From CAILUF01 sp964505265 (GTDB lineage Bacteria > Pseudomonadota > Alphaproteobacteria > Rickettsiales > UBA1997), in contig CAZDGN010000002.1 in NCBI GenBank assembly GCA_964505265.1, positions 76,802 through 140,801 of the forward strand: a stretch of DNA of 64,000 nucleotides, given 5' to 3'. Positions 27,645 to 37,268 of this stretch are shown here, in pieces (the stretch's first letter is position 1; the number at the start of each line of letters is the position of its first letter). Both the position numbers and the translations under genes were made by a program. The notes under the pieces were generated by a model. It worked only from the letters and a program-made list of their open reading frames with translations, did not search any database and had not been told where the DNA came from.

Positions 27645-27959
27645 ATGGATATCCAAAGACTAATGCAACAAGCACAAAAAGTGCAGGAAAAAATGAAAAA
27701 AATTGAGGCAGAAATTGCCGAAAAAGAATTTGAAGGCTCTGCAGGCGGTGGAATGGTAAAAGCAATATTGACTGGGAATGGCATTGCCAAGAAAATTATT
27801 ATTGACCTAAAATTAATCTCCGTTGATGAAAAAGAAATTTTGGAGGATTTAATTGTTGCTGCGTTCAATGATGCCAAGAAAAAATCTGATGAAGGGTCAA
27901 GCGAGGCAATAAAATCAGCAACCTCTGGAATTCCATTGCCCCCTGGATTTAAATTTTAA
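27645..27959 (+). CDS. ybaB: YbaB/EbfC nucleoid-associated protein
   Basis: A 104-residue DNA-binding protein. QRLMQQAQKVQEKMKKIEAEI forms the long helix, followed by GGGMVKAILTGNG and LPPGFKF at the C-terminus, all typical. Usually it lies between dnaX and recR; here it lies between dacA and trpF, 3 nt before trpF. Confidence 0.95.
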   Translation: MDIQRLMQQAQKVQEKMKKIEAEIAEKEFEGSAGGGMVKAILTGNGIAKKIIIDLKLISVDEKEILEDLIVAAFNDAKKKSDEGSSEAIKSATSGIPLPPGFKF

Positions 27960-27962
27960 AAA

Positions 27963-28592
27963 ATGAAAATCAAGCTATGCGGGTTTAATGATATTAATTC
28001 ATTAAATTGTGCAATTGAAAGTCATTGTGATTTTTTGGGTTTTGTTTTTGTCAAAAATTCAATTCGAAATATTAGCTATAATCAAGCCAATATTTTTTCC
28101 AAAATCATTCCAAAAAATATTTCTAAAGTAGCGGTTGTGGTCAATGCCTCTATAAATGAAATCGAAAAAATAAATCATTCATTGCAGCCAGATTTTTTCC
28201 AATTTCATGGCAAAGAAAATATACAATATATTCAAGGTTTCAAAAAGAAATATCCTAATATTAAAATAATCAAAGCCTTTTCAATTCAAGAAAATAAAGA
28301 CCTTGAATCGATTGAAATATTTGAAAATGCCGTTGATTATTTTTTGTTTGACAATAAATCGCCCGGAAGTGGCAATAAATTTGATTGGGATTTGTTGAAA
28401 AATATTTACATTCAAAAACCATGGTTTTTATCAGGCGGCATTAATATCGAAAATATCGATGACGCCTCAAAAAAAACTAATGCAAAATTTTTTGATATTT
28501 CGTCAGGAATTGAAAAAGTAAGAGGACAAAAATCACCTGAATTAATAAGAAAATTAATGGAAAAATTTTATTCTTTAAAAAATCAATTATAA
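27963..28592 (+). CDS. trpF: Phosphoribosylanthranilate isomerase
   Basis: A 209-residue TIM-barrel enzyme of tryptophan synthesis. KLCGFNDINSLN replaces the common KICG start, FVFVKNSIRNI holds the conserved Arg region, FQFHGKEN is present, FLFDNKSPGSGNKFDW contains the catalytic Asp, and FLSGGIN and DISSGIEKVRGQKSP close the phosphate site. No other trp genes lie nearby. Confidence 0.93.
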   Translation: MKIKLCGFNDINSLNCAIESHCDFLGFVFVKNSIRNISYNQANIFSKIIPKNISKVAVVVNASINEIEKINHSLQPDFFQFHGKENIQYIQGFKKKYPNIKIIKAFSIQENKDLESIEIFENAVDYFLFDNKSPGSGNKFDWDLLKNIYIQKPWFLSGGINIENIDDASKKTNAKFFDISSGIEKVRGQKSPELIRKLMEKFYSLKNQL

Positions 28593-28653
28593 AATGTTGA
28601 ATTGGAAATATTTTTAAATTATAATATTTCCTTGTTCTAAGATTAAAATATTT

Positions 28654-30654
28654 ATGCTTACAAAACTTCGAAATTTTATATTTGGAAATCCTCGCGATTT
28701 TTTTGATAAAGAAACCCGTAAAAGCCTTACTTTAGTAGCTTTTTTGGCTTGGGTTGGGCTTGGAGCTGACGGCATTTCATCATCATGCTACGGTCCAGAA
28801 GAGGCATTTGTAGCACTTGGCTCCCACGAAGAATTGGCAATCTATCTTGCTATCGCCACCGCATTCACAATATTTATAATTTCATTTGCTTATACTCAAG
28901 TTATTGAACTATTTCCAAATGGTGGAGGTGGCTATAGAGTTGCCACAAGATTGCTTGGTAAATATGCGGGATTGGTTTCGGGTTCGGCATTAATAGTTGA
29001 TTATGTATTAACCATTTCAATTTCAATTGCTAGCGGTGTTGATGCAATTTTTAGTTTTTTGCCAAAAGATATGCAAAGTATTAAAATGTTAGTGGCAATT
29101 TTAATGATATGTTTTTTGGCTTTTCTTAATCTTCGGGGCATGAAAGAGTCGATTAAATTTTTATTGCCGATTTTTTTAGGATTTATTTTTACTCATTTTT
29201 TTTTAATAATTCACGGAATAGTTGCTCATGGTTTTGGGCTTCCAGCATTGATCCCTCATGCGGTTCAAGAGACAAGCGAAATGAAAAATACTATGGGTTG
29301 GGTTTTCGTTTTGTCGATTTTTTTAAAGGCCTTTTCGATGGGAGGAGGAACATATACTGGATTGGAAGCGGTATCAAATAATGTTAACACTTTATCGGAG
29401 CCAAGAGTAAGAACCGCAAAAATCACAATGTTTTTGGTGGCAACATCATTAGCTTTTATGGCGGCAGGAATTATCATTTTATACTTACTTTGGGGTGTTT
29501 CTAAAACACCGGGTCAAACCTTAAATGCTACCACTTTTTATGCTATAACTGAAGGCTGGTATTATAAAGATATTAGTCTTGGAAAATTTATTGTACCAAT
29601 TGTATTGATTTTTGAGGCTGGCTTATTAATAGTTGCGGCCAATGCTGGATTTTTGGCGGGTCCGAATGTTATTGCCAATATGGCCAATGATGAATGGATG
29701 CCTAAATCATTTAGCTCATTATCAAGTAGATTGGTGGTAAAAAATGGCATTTTATTTATGACAATTTGTGCTATTGCCACTCTGATAATTACTGGTGGGT
29801 CGGTGCATATATTGGTAGTTTTATATTCAATTAATGTGTTTATAACCTTTTCATTGTCGCTTCTGGGTTTAACAATTTATTGGATCCGTCATCGTAAGCG
29901 CCAAAAGACTTGGCTTCGCAAATTAATCGTTTCATCAAGTGGTTTTGTGGTGTGTTTTTCGATTTTATTAATTACAATAATTGAAAAATTTTACGAAGGC
30001 GGTTGGATTACGCTTTTAATCACCTCATTATTTATTTCAATTGGCTGGATAATCAAAAATATCTATGTGCGATTTAAGAAAAATTTAAGCCTTAAGGAAA
30101 TGGACTTCATCTCTTGTCAGGAGCAATGTTTAAGCCCATCATCGATTCTTGAGGCTCCAGATAAAAAAGCCCCAACTGCAGCGATTATTGTCGACCAAAC
30201 TTTTGGAAGTGGGATGAATTGTTTGTTGCAAATTAAAAAATTATTTCCCGGTATTTTTAAAAATTTTATCTTTGTAACCGTTGGAGAGGTTGACTCAAAT
30301 ACATTGCGCGAAGAGCATAAATGGAGAGATATGAGGCGCAAAACCAAATCAGTCGTTAGCAAATATAAAAATTATTGCAACGCCAATGGTCGCTTTGCTA
30401 AGGCTTATGTTGGATATGATACTGATATTGTAGAAAAACTTACGCAATTAACGGATAGGGTTGCCAAAGATTACGAAAATGTGATATTTTTTGGCACCAA
30501 ATTTATATTTGATAATGAGAATATTTTTACACAATTATTATTTAACCATGTGCCTTATATTATGCAAAGAAGACTTCATGTTAAGGGCTTGAATATGGTT
30601 ATTTTGCCCATGAAAATAGATGATAACAAAACCAAAAACCAATTAACTAAATGA
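28654..30654 (+). CDS. KimA-like APC-superfamily permease (probable potassium importer)
   Basis: A 666-residue protein with about twelve membrane helices (residues 20-470) and a cytosolic C-terminal domain of about 190 residues. LTLVAFLAWVGLGADGISSSCYG, LFPNGGGGYRVATRLLGK, LIVDYVLTISISIASGVDAI and YTGLEAVSNNV follow the layout of Bacillus subtilis KimA (formerly YdaO), a K+/H+ symporter regulated by cyclic di-AMP. The C-terminus ends with RRLHVKGLNMVILPMK, like KimA. Many databases label it amino acid permease. The substrate is inferred. It overlaps the following gene by 4 nt. Confidence 0.78.
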   Translation: MLTKLRNFIFGNPRDFFDKETRKSLTLVAFLAWVGLGADGISSSCYGPEEAFVALGSHEELAIYLAIATAFTIFIISFAYTQVIELFPNGGGGYRVATRLLGKYAGLVSGSALIVDYVLTISISIASGVDAIFSFLPKDMQSIKMLVAILMICFLAFLNLRGMKESIKFLLPIFLGFIFTHFFLIIHGIVAHGFGLPALIPHAVQETSEMKNTMGWVFVLSIFLKAFSMGGGTYTGLEAVSNNVNTLSEPRVRTAKITMFLVATSLAFMAAGIIILYLLWGVSKTPGQTLNATTFYAITEGWYYKDISLGKFIVPIVLIFEAGLLIVAANAGFLAGPNVIANMANDEWMPKSFSSLSSRLVVKNGILFMTICAIATLIITGGSVHILVVLYSINVFITFSLSLLGLTIYWIRHRKRQKTWLRKLIVSSSGFVVCFSILLITIIEKFYEGGWITLLITSLFISIGWIIKNIYVRFKKNLSLKEMDFISCQEQCLSPSSILEAPDKKAPTAAIIVDQTFGSGMNCLLQIKKLFPGIFKNFIFVTVGEVDSNTLREEHKWRDMRRKTKSVVSKYKNYCNANGRFAKAYVGYDTDIVEKLTQLTDRVAKDYENVIFFGTKFIFDNENIFTQLLFNHVPYIMQRRLHVKGLNMVILPMKIDDNKTKNQLTK

Positions 30655-31916
30655 GTATAATTGAATTCGAAATAATCATAATTCTGGGATTATTGGTAAT
30701 GGCTGGTTTAATTTCATGTTTTGAAACTTCTATTACCGCTTCGTCTCGTGCCAAAATTAATCGCCTTGAAAATGAGGGCAATCTAAAGGCAAAAAGAATA
30801 TTAAAATTATTAAAAAATCGCGAAAAAATAGTTAGTGTTATGCTTCTTGCTAATAATGCTACCAACATAATTGCATCGGCACTTACAACTAAATTATTAT
30901 TGGAATTATTTGGCGAAATTGGTGTGGTTTACGCCACTTTTTTTCTAACCATAATAGTTATAGTTTTTGGCGAAATATTGCCAAAAACTTTAGCCATTCA
31001 ATTTCCTGAAAAATGTGCAATTCTATTTTGTCCTTTAATTGAAATTTTATATAAAATTTTTTCACCAATCGTTGAAATAATTCAAAAAATAATTGATTTT
31101 TGTATTAATATTCTACACTTTAAAAAAAACATTAAAACCAAAGAATCAGAGCTTGAAGAAATCCGCGATACCCTTGATTTAAAGGCTAAAGAGGGAACAA
31201 TTTATAAATATGATAAGGATTTGCTTGACGGAGTTCTTGATTTAGCTGATACCGAAATTAGCGAAATTATGGTTCATCGTAAAGATGTGGAGTCGATTAA
31301 TCGAGATTTAAAAAATTCTGAAATTTTTAAAAAAGCCATTGATATTGGTTTCACAAGAATTCCACTGTGGAGAGGAAGCAAAGATAATATTGTTGGAATT
31401 TTAAATGTCAGAAAATTATTGAAAGCATTATATTTCTTTAAAGATGATATTGAAAAATTTAGCTTAGATATTGCCAGTTCGCAACCATTTTTTTCACCAA
31501 AAAGCAACAACTTGCGTTCACAACTTTTTGCATTTAGAAAAAATAAAAGACGATTGGCAGTTGTTATTGATGAATACGGTGTTTTTCAAGGAATTGTGAC
31601 CCTTGAAGATATATTGGAAGAAATAGTTGGGGAAATCAAGGAGCAAGATGAAAATAACGAAATTAATATCATTAAAACTAAATCTGGAACTTTTAAAATT
31701 ACTGGCAAAACTCTGGTTCGAGATATTAATAAAAAACTGGATTTAAATATTGCAGAAAATGACGAAGCCCACAATATTTCGGCCTATATCATAAATTATT
31801 TAGGCAGAATACCTGAAGAGCGCGAAAGTTTTATCATCAACAAAATTGGTTTTGAAATTTTGAAAAAAAGAGATAATAATTTAGTGTTAATTAAAGTTAA
31901 AAAAATCCGAGAATAA
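30651..31916 (+). CDS. CNNM/CorB-type DUF21-CBS membrane protein
   Basis: A 421-residue protein with an N-terminal DUF21 membrane domain (about residues 1-150, four hydrophobic segments, FGEILPKTLA), a CBS pair (about 200-330, MVHRKDVESI and RRLAVVIDEYGVFQGIVTLED) and a C-terminal CorC_HlyC domain. The family is linked to Mg transport. Coupling with the KimA-like gene (ATGA overlap) suggests a cation-homeostasis unit. It is a paralogue of the soluble CorC at 1354. Confidence 0.88.
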   Translation: MSIIEFEIIIILGLLVMAGLISCFETSITASSRAKINRLENEGNLKAKRILKLLKNREKIVSVMLLANNATNIIASALTTKLLLELFGEIGVVYATFFLTIIVIVFGEILPKTLAIQFPEKCAILFCPLIEILYKIFSPIVEIIQKIIDFCINILHFKKNIKTKESELEEIRDTLDLKAKEGTIYKYDKDLLDGVLDLADTEISEIMVHRKDVESINRDLKNSEIFKKAIDIGFTRIPLWRGSKDNIVGILNVRKLLKALYFFKDDIEKFSLDIASSQPFFSPKSNNLRSQLFAFRKNKRRLAVVIDEYGVFQGIVTLEDILEEIVGEIKEQDENNEINIIKTKSGTFKITGKTLVRDINKKLDLNIAENDEAHNISAYIINYLGRIPEERESFIINKIGFEILKKRDNNLVLIKVKKIRE

Positions 31917-31918
31917 TT

Positions 31919-33271
31919 ATGAATACAAAAGTTAGATTTGCCCCTTCGCCAACTGGTTTTTTACATGTTGGCAACATTCGCATCGCTATAATTAATTATC
32001 TATTTGCTAAAAAAACCAATGGGGAATTTATTCTTAGATTTGATGATACCGACTCAGCAAGAGTAGAGACCGAGTATAGTGAAATGATTTTTACTGATAT
32101 GAAATGGCTTGGCTTAAAATATGATAATTTTTTTAAAGAGTCCGACCGATTAGCTCGCTATGAGCAGGCTAAAAATCAACTAATTGCCAGTGGAAGACTT
32201 TACGAATGTTTTGAGACTACCGAAGAGTTAAATCTTCAGCGTAAATCGCAAAATGCTTCTGGAGTTGCCCCAATTTATAATCGAGCTAGCCTAAAATTAT
32301 CTAAGGAACAAAAACAAGAATTGCGTTCAAAAGGTCTAAAACCACATTACCGTTTTTTACTTAGCGATAACTCAACGACTTGGGATGATAAAATTAAAGG
32401 CAAAATAACCTATGAAGGTCGGCATTTTTCTGATCCAATTTTGATTCGTCAAGAAGATGAAAATGGCTTTGGAATACCGACCTATACATTTTGTTCTGTG
32501 GTTGATGATATAGATTACGAAATCACTGATATTGTAAGAGGAGAGGATCATATTACCAATACCGCCATTCAAATTCAAATTTTTGAAGCTCTAAATGCAA
32601 AGGCTCCAAATTTTGGCCATCTGGCTTTGGTAAAGGCTTCGGAAGGAAAAATTTCAAAAAGAGAGGGGGGGTTTGATATTAAGTCACTTAGAAATCAGGG
32701 ATATGAAGCTATGTCAATCATAAGTTTATTATCACAAATTGGGACTTCGCAAAATATCGATATAACTAATAATATCAATGATTTGGTGGCAAATTTTGGT
32801 TTTGAAAAATTTTCAAAATCTTCAACAAATTATGATATTTTAGAATTAAATCATATTAATCAAAAATTACTACAAATTGTTGATTTCGAATATATTCAGA
32901 AAAGAATTAAAGAACTTAATTTAAAATATAACATTTCTAAAGAATTATGGGAAATGTGTAAGTCTAATATTAGCTTTATTCACGAAATTGAAAGTTGGGT
33001 AAAAATTTTTGATGAAAAATTTCGTTATAAAAATGCCGAAAATCACAAGGAATTTTTGGAAAATTGTATAAAAGTTTTGCCTAGCGAAACCAATAATGAT
33101 AACTCTTGGCAAATTTGGCTTGATGAAATTAAAAAAATTTGCGATAAAAAAGGCAAGGAACTATTTATGCCAATTCGTTTGGCATTAACGGGTAAAGAAA
33201 ATGGCCCCGAATTAAAATATGTAATCAAATATTTAAGTAGATCTGAAATAATTCAGCGACTAAGTTTTTAA
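31919..33271 (+). CDS. gltX: Glutamyl-tRNA synthetase, first paralogue
   Basis: A 450-residue class I synthetase. The HIGH-like motif is in RFAPSPTGFLHVGNIR and the KMSKS-like motif is KISKR. RFDDTDSARVETEY and VVDDIDYEITDIVRGEDH are conserved. A second, more canonical GluRS lies at 39577. Alphaproteobacteria without GlnRS use two GluRS forms, one of which may mischarge tRNA-Gln for GatCAB; which is which is not certain. It ends overlapping convergent coaBC by 12 nt. Confidence 0.93.
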   Translation: MNTKVRFAPSPTGFLHVGNIRIAIINYLFAKKTNGEFILRFDDTDSARVETEYSEMIFTDMKWLGLKYDNFFKESDRLARYEQAKNQLIASGRLYECFETTEELNLQRKSQNASGVAPIYNRASLKLSKEQKQELRSKGLKPHYRFLLSDNSTTWDDKIKGKITYEGRHFSDPILIRQEDENGFGIPTYTFCSVVDDIDYEITDIVRGEDHITNTAIQIQIFEALNAKAPNFGHLALVKASEGKISKREGGFDIKSLRNQGYEAMSIISLLSQIGTSQNIDITNNINDLVANFGFEKFSKSSTNYDILELNHINQKLLQIVDFEYIQKRIKELNLKYNISKELWEMCKSNISFIHEIESWVKIFDEKFRYKNAENHKEFLENCIKVLPSETNNDNSWQIWLDEIKKICDKKGKELFMPIRLALTGKENGPELKYVIKYLSRSEIIQRLSF

Positions 33272-34444
33272 ATGATTTGCCAAAATTTCTGCTAGTTTAT
33301 TTTTAGAAATATTATTAAATTCAACTATCCTTTGACTTGCATTGATAATAAATCCAGAGGTAAAATTACTTCCGAAAATTTTGCCGTTATCAATGTGGTT
33401 GGCAACTATAATATCACATTTTTTATTAACTAATTTTTGTTTAGCATTTTCTAGGAGATTTTCGCTCTCTGCACAAAATCCAACAACAATTTTTGGACGC
33501 TTTTCGCAACTGCCAACATATTGCAAAATATCTTGGTTTTTTTCTAGATACAAAATTGGCTCTTGGTTTTGAGATTTTTTGATTTTTTGTTGACTATAAT
33601 TTTTTACTTTAAAATCGCTAACTGCTGAACAAGAAATAAAAATATCAACATCATCTAAGTTATTTTTGACTTCTTCAAACATTTCTGAAGCACTTTGAAC
33701 ATGAATTACTGAATTATGTGGTAAGTTTATTCGTTGAGTGACATTGCCAGCAATAATATTTACCCTAGCTCCAGCTTGGGCGAAATATTTGGCAATTTCA
33801 AGCCCTTGCTTGCCAGAAGATTTATTGCCAATAAAACGGACGGGGTCAATCATTTCAATGGTTCCGCCAACGGTGATTAAAATGTTTTTTTGACTAAAAT
33901 CCTCTTTATTTTGGAAATATTGAGAAATTTTTTCGAAAATAATGGCGATTTCTGCCAATTTACCGACACCTTCCTCACCGCAAGCTAGAACATCTTTTTG
34001 TGGCTCGATAATTTCATGTCCGAATTTTTCAATTTTAGAAATATTTTCAATGGTAGTAGGATTATTCCACATTTTCTCATTCATGGCTGGAGCTACAATA
34101 ATTTTTTTGTTGCAAGCTAAAATCGCGGCACTGGCTAGATCATCGCTATAACCATTGGCAATTTTGGCAATAAAATCAGCACTAGCGGGGGCAACAACCA
34201 CTAAATCATTGGCTCTGGATAAGTTAATATGACCCATCTTTACTTCATCATCATTATCAAATAAGTCATCATAGGTTTTTGTGCCAGAAAGTGCGGAGAC
34301 CAAGAGTGGGGTAATAAATTCTTTGGCTCCTTTAGATAAGACGCAATTTACTTCAAAGTTATTTTTTCTTAAAAGTCGGATAAGTTCTAATGATTTGTAA
34401 CAGGCAACACTTCCTGTAATAATTAGTAATATTTTTTGGCTCAT
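33260..34444 (-). CDS. coaBC: Phosphopantothenoylcysteine decarboxylase/phosphopantothenate-cysteine ligase
   Basis: A bifunctional 394-residue CoA biosynthesis enzyme. The N-terminal flavin decarboxylase domain begins KILLIITGSVACYKSLELIR and has the substrate clamp APAMNEKMWNNP; the C-terminal ligase domain begins near ITVGGTIEMIDPVRFIGNKSSGK. The ATG at 34444 (ATGA overlap with ruvB) was preferred to an upstream one at 34465. It provides phosphopantetheine downstream of PanD. Confidence 0.95.
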   Translation of the reverse strand: MSQKILLIITGSVACYKSLELIRLLRKNNFEVNCVLSKGAKEFITPLLVSALSGTKTYDDLFDNDDEVKMGHINLSRANDLVVVAPASADFIAKIANGYSDDLASAAILACNKKIIVAPAMNEKMWNNPTTIENISKIEKFGHEIIEPQKDVLACGEEGVGKLAEIAIIFEKISQYFQNKEDFSQKNILITVGGTIEMIDPVRFIGNKSSGKQGLEIAKYFAQAGARVNIIAGNVTQRINLPHNSVIHVQSASEMFEEVKNNLDDVDIFISCSAVSDFKVKNYSQQKIKKSQNQEPILYLEKNQDILQYVGSCEKRPKIVVGFCAESENLLENAKQKLVNKKCDIIVANHIDNGKIFGSNFTSGFIINASQRIVEFNNISKNKLAEILANHLKT

Positions 34445-35433
34445 AATTTTTCTAAAATTTTCCAAGTTTTTTCGGTGATAACTCGTCCTCTTGGGGTTTT
34501 TTCAATCAAGCCTTGTTGAATTAAATATGGCTCAATCGAATCTTCGACGGTGTCCTTTTCTTCGCTAATTGCTGAAGCGATGGTTTCAATGCCAACTGGA
34601 CCACCTCGATAATTTTCGGCAATAAATCGAAGATAGCGGTGGTCTGAAGAATCAAGACCATTTTGGTCAATTTCAAGTTGGGTTAAAGCGAAATTGGCAA
34701 TATCCTGACTTACAATTGTTAAATTAGCATTAATGGCAAAATCCCTAACTCTTTTTAAGAGGCGAATGGCAATTCTTGGAGTGCCTCTCGAGCGTTTGGC
34801 AATCTCTCTGCTAGCATAATCTTCGATACCGATATTTAATATTTTACTATCGCGTATAATAATTTGCTCTAATTCTGAAATGTCATAAAAATTAATTCTA
34901 AGCGGAATACCAAAACGATCTTTAAGTGGATTGGCAATGGCTCCAAGACGAGTTGTTGCTCCAACTAAGGTAAATTTTGGTAAATCAATTTTTATCGCTC
35001 GGGCTGATGGTCCCTCGCCAATTATAATATCCAACTTGAAATCTTCCATTGCTGAATATAAAACCTCTTCAACATTTTTGTTAAGACGATGAATTTCATC
35101 AATAAATAACACATCGCCAGCTTGTAAGTTGGTTAAAATTGCCGCCAAATCTCCAGATTTCGAAATTACTGGTCCAGAAGTGCTTTTAAAACCAACACCC
35201 ATTTCATGGGAAATAATTTGTGCTAAAGTGGTTTTACCAAGTCCTGGGGGACCATAAAATAAAGTGTGATCAAGAGAATCACCGCGACTTTTTGCGGAAT
35301 TCAAAAAAATTTCTAAATTTTCTTTAAGTTTTCTTTGACCGATAAAATCGCCGAGAAAATTTGGGCGTAAGAAATTTTCATGGCTTTCTTCTTGAATTTT
35401 ATTAGGATTAAGATTTAGATTTTCTGTATTCAT
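34441..35433 (-). CDS. ruvB: Holliday junction branch-migration helicase RuvB
   Basis: A 330-residue AAA+ motor. The N-terminal LRPNFLGDFIGQRKLKENLE, Walker A GPPGLGKTTLA, Walker B DEIHRLN, sensor TLVGATTRLG and the C-terminal winged helix with YRGGPVGIETIA and GLIEKTPRGRV are all present. RuvA and RuvC are elsewhere. It is coupled to coaBC. Confidence 0.97.
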   Translation of the reverse strand: MNTENLNLNPNKIQEESHENFLRPNFLGDFIGQRKLKENLEIFLNSAKSRGDSLDHTLFYGPPGLGKTTLAQIISHEMGVGFKSTSGPVISKSGDLAAILTNLQAGDVLFIDEIHRLNKNVEEVLYSAMEDFKLDIIIGEGPSARAIKIDLPKFTLVGATTRLGAIANPLKDRFGIPLRINFYDISELEQIIIRDSKILNIGIEDYASREIAKRSRGTPRIAIRLLKRVRDFAINANLTIVSQDIANFALTQLEIDQNGLDSSDHRYLRFIAENYRGGPVGIETIASAISEEKDTVEDSIEPYLIQQGLIEKTPRGRVITEKTWKILEKL

Positions 35434-35488
35434 TAGGGTTTAAATATAATTTATTTAACAATTCTAACATTATAATTTTAATAATAAA

Positions 35489-36340
35489 TTATATTTTAAT
35501 TCCCCATTTTTGGGATAAATATTTATTAATTAAATTGATTTGGGAATCATTTAAAGCTAAATCATAAATAATTAATTCGCCAAAGTAGAATTTGGTTGCA
35601 AGAGCGCCACCTGGATTGATTCCTAAATGAAAATAGGCTAGAGATGAGGTAGGAATATTGATATTGTTGACCTGTGATTGTTGAAGTAGAGAATTTATAA
35701 AAATTTTCTGATTAACATTGTCGGCGGTTGCGGTGACAATAACATTTTTTTTATTTACAATTGATGTTGAGTAAACTGAAATATTATATGTTGGAAAATC
35801 AAAACGCAATTTACCGCTATTAATTTCAAGACCTATTCTATAGGAACCTAATTCATGTTTAAAAGCAACTGCAGTTTCGTTTCCTCCAAGAAAATTCATT
35901 ACCATAAAAATTGTAATTTGATTATTGGGAAAAATATTTGATCGAAAAGAATCGTTTGATAACATATAATCGTCAGACCCATCAAAATAAAGTGCCGGTA
36001 AATCATTTATTGCTCTTGTTTGATATAATGGTTTATACAAATCGTTATTTTGAAAAAAATCAATTTTAATATTATTTCGAAAATTTAAATCTTTTATTAA
36101 ACTAACTTTGCTATTTTCTGAGGGTGTTGAACTAAAACTTTCGGTGGAAGTGGTTTCAATCCAAGTTAATAAACCTTCAATCCTTTGAACGGGAGAGTTT
36201 TTTGTTAATAATCTGGCATTTGATATTTTGTAGTCATAGTACAAATCTAATCCTTTAGATATTCCAGAAATTAATATGCCAATAATCAAAATAACAACCG
36301 AAATTTCAATTAAGGAAAATGCTTTATGTTGATTTATCAT
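35489..36340 (-). CDS. Type IV pilin-like protein with C-terminal LamG-like domain
   Basis: A 283-residue protein. The prepilin motif KAFSLIEISVVILIIGILIS starts at residue 6 with the F|S-type cleavage position and Glu5. Residues 100-283 are predicted beta-rich and resemble concanavalin/LamG-like jellyrolls: LPALYFDGSDDYML, IFMVMNF and the closing GELIIYDLALNDSQINLINKYLSQKWG, a signature seen in LamG_3 domains. No other pilin gene lies nearby. It may be a minor pilin or secreted adhesin presented by the machine powered by the ATPase at 41107. Function is inferred. Confidence 0.72.
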   Translation of the reverse strand: MINQHKAFSLIEISVVILIIGILISGISKGLDLYYDYKISNARLLTKNSPVQRIEGLLTWIETTSTESFSSTPSENSKVSLIKDLNFRNNIKIDFFQNNDLYKPLYQTRAINDLPALYFDGSDDYMLSNDSFRSNIFPNNQITIFMVMNFLGGNETAVAFKHELGSYRIGLEINSGKLRFDFPTYNISVYSTSIVNKKNVIVTATADNVNQKIFINSLLQQSQVNNINIPTSSLAYFHLGINPGGALATKFYFGELIIYDLALNDSQINLINKYLSQKWGIKI

Positions 36341-36389
36341 TTGCGGTTGCGAGGTTTCTTATACAATACATTTTAATGTAATTCTAAAT

Positions 36390-37268
36390 TTATATTTTAA
36401 AAGTAAAATTTGGATAAGGGGTTTTAATCAAGAGTTCTTTACCGAAATATTGATTAATTTTAATTTGATAAGAGTGCAAGCAAAGTCTTGGATATTTATC
36501 TTTCATTGCAACTTTCTTTCCGCCATATTTGTAATCATTAATTATTGGATGACCTATTTCTTTGCAATGAACTCTAAGTTGATGTGTTCTGCCCGTGATT
36601 GGCTTTAGCTCTAACTCTGTGATGTTATGAAATTTATTTAATGTTCGAAATTTGGTGACCGCTTTCTTTCCAAATTCAATGTCGGCTTGCACAATTTCAT
36701 TTTTACCAATATTTTGCTTCAATAGAGGAATATCAATAATTCCAGACTCCTTTTTAACGATGCCATCAACTAAGGCAATATAAGTTTTCTCAATTGCTTT
36801 ATTTTTAAATAAATTTCCAAGAAAATCTGCAATCTCATTGTTCTTAGCAATTAATAACAACCCGCTAGTATCTTTATCCAAGCGATGAACTAATTGAAAT
36901 TTTCTTTCTTTTACAAAATCATCTACCGAAATTTCTATTCCAGATCCACCTTGAGAAGCAAGTCCGGAAGGCTTATTGATGGCAATTAGATTTTCATCTT
37001 CATAAATTATATTTTGCCAAAATTTTTTAATTTTATCCAAGGAAATTTTGGGGGTTACTTGTTGATTTCTGAAGGATAGTTTATCATTGATAATAATTTG
37101 GTCGCCAACTAGAACTTTATTATTAATTTGGGCAATTTTTTGATTAATCAAAATCTTTTTTTCACGGATAATTTTTTGTGATAAAGAAAATGAAATATCA
37201 AATTTATGGCATAAGAATTTATCAATTCTTCCTAGTTTGTCGCTAGAATTAACCAAAATTACAATCAT
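36390..37268 (-). CDS. RluC/RluD-family 23S rRNA pseudouridine synthase
   Basis: A 292-residue enzyme with an N-terminal S4 RNA-binding domain (about residues 10-75) and a catalytic domain. HRLDKDTSGLLLI holds the catalytic Asp, with NKPSGLASQGG before it and PITGRTHQLRVH after it. RluC (positions 955, 2504, 2580) is the most likely match by length, but RluD cannot be excluded. It overlaps the crcB stop as TAATG. Confidence 0.88.
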   Translation of the reverse strand: MIVILVNSSDKLGRIDKFLCHKFDISFSLSQKIIREKKILINQKIAQINNKVLVGDQIIINDKLSFRNQQVTPKISLDKIKKFWQNIIYEDENLIAINKPSGLASQGGSGIEISVDDFVKERKFQLVHRLDKDTSGLLLIAKNNEIADFLGNLFKNKAIEKTYIALVDGIVKKESGIIDIPLLKQNIGKNEIVQADIEFGKKAVTKFRTLNKFHNITELELKPITGRTHQLRVHCKEIGHPIINDYKYGGKKVAMKDKYPRLCLHSYQIKINQYFGKELLIKTPYPNFTFKI

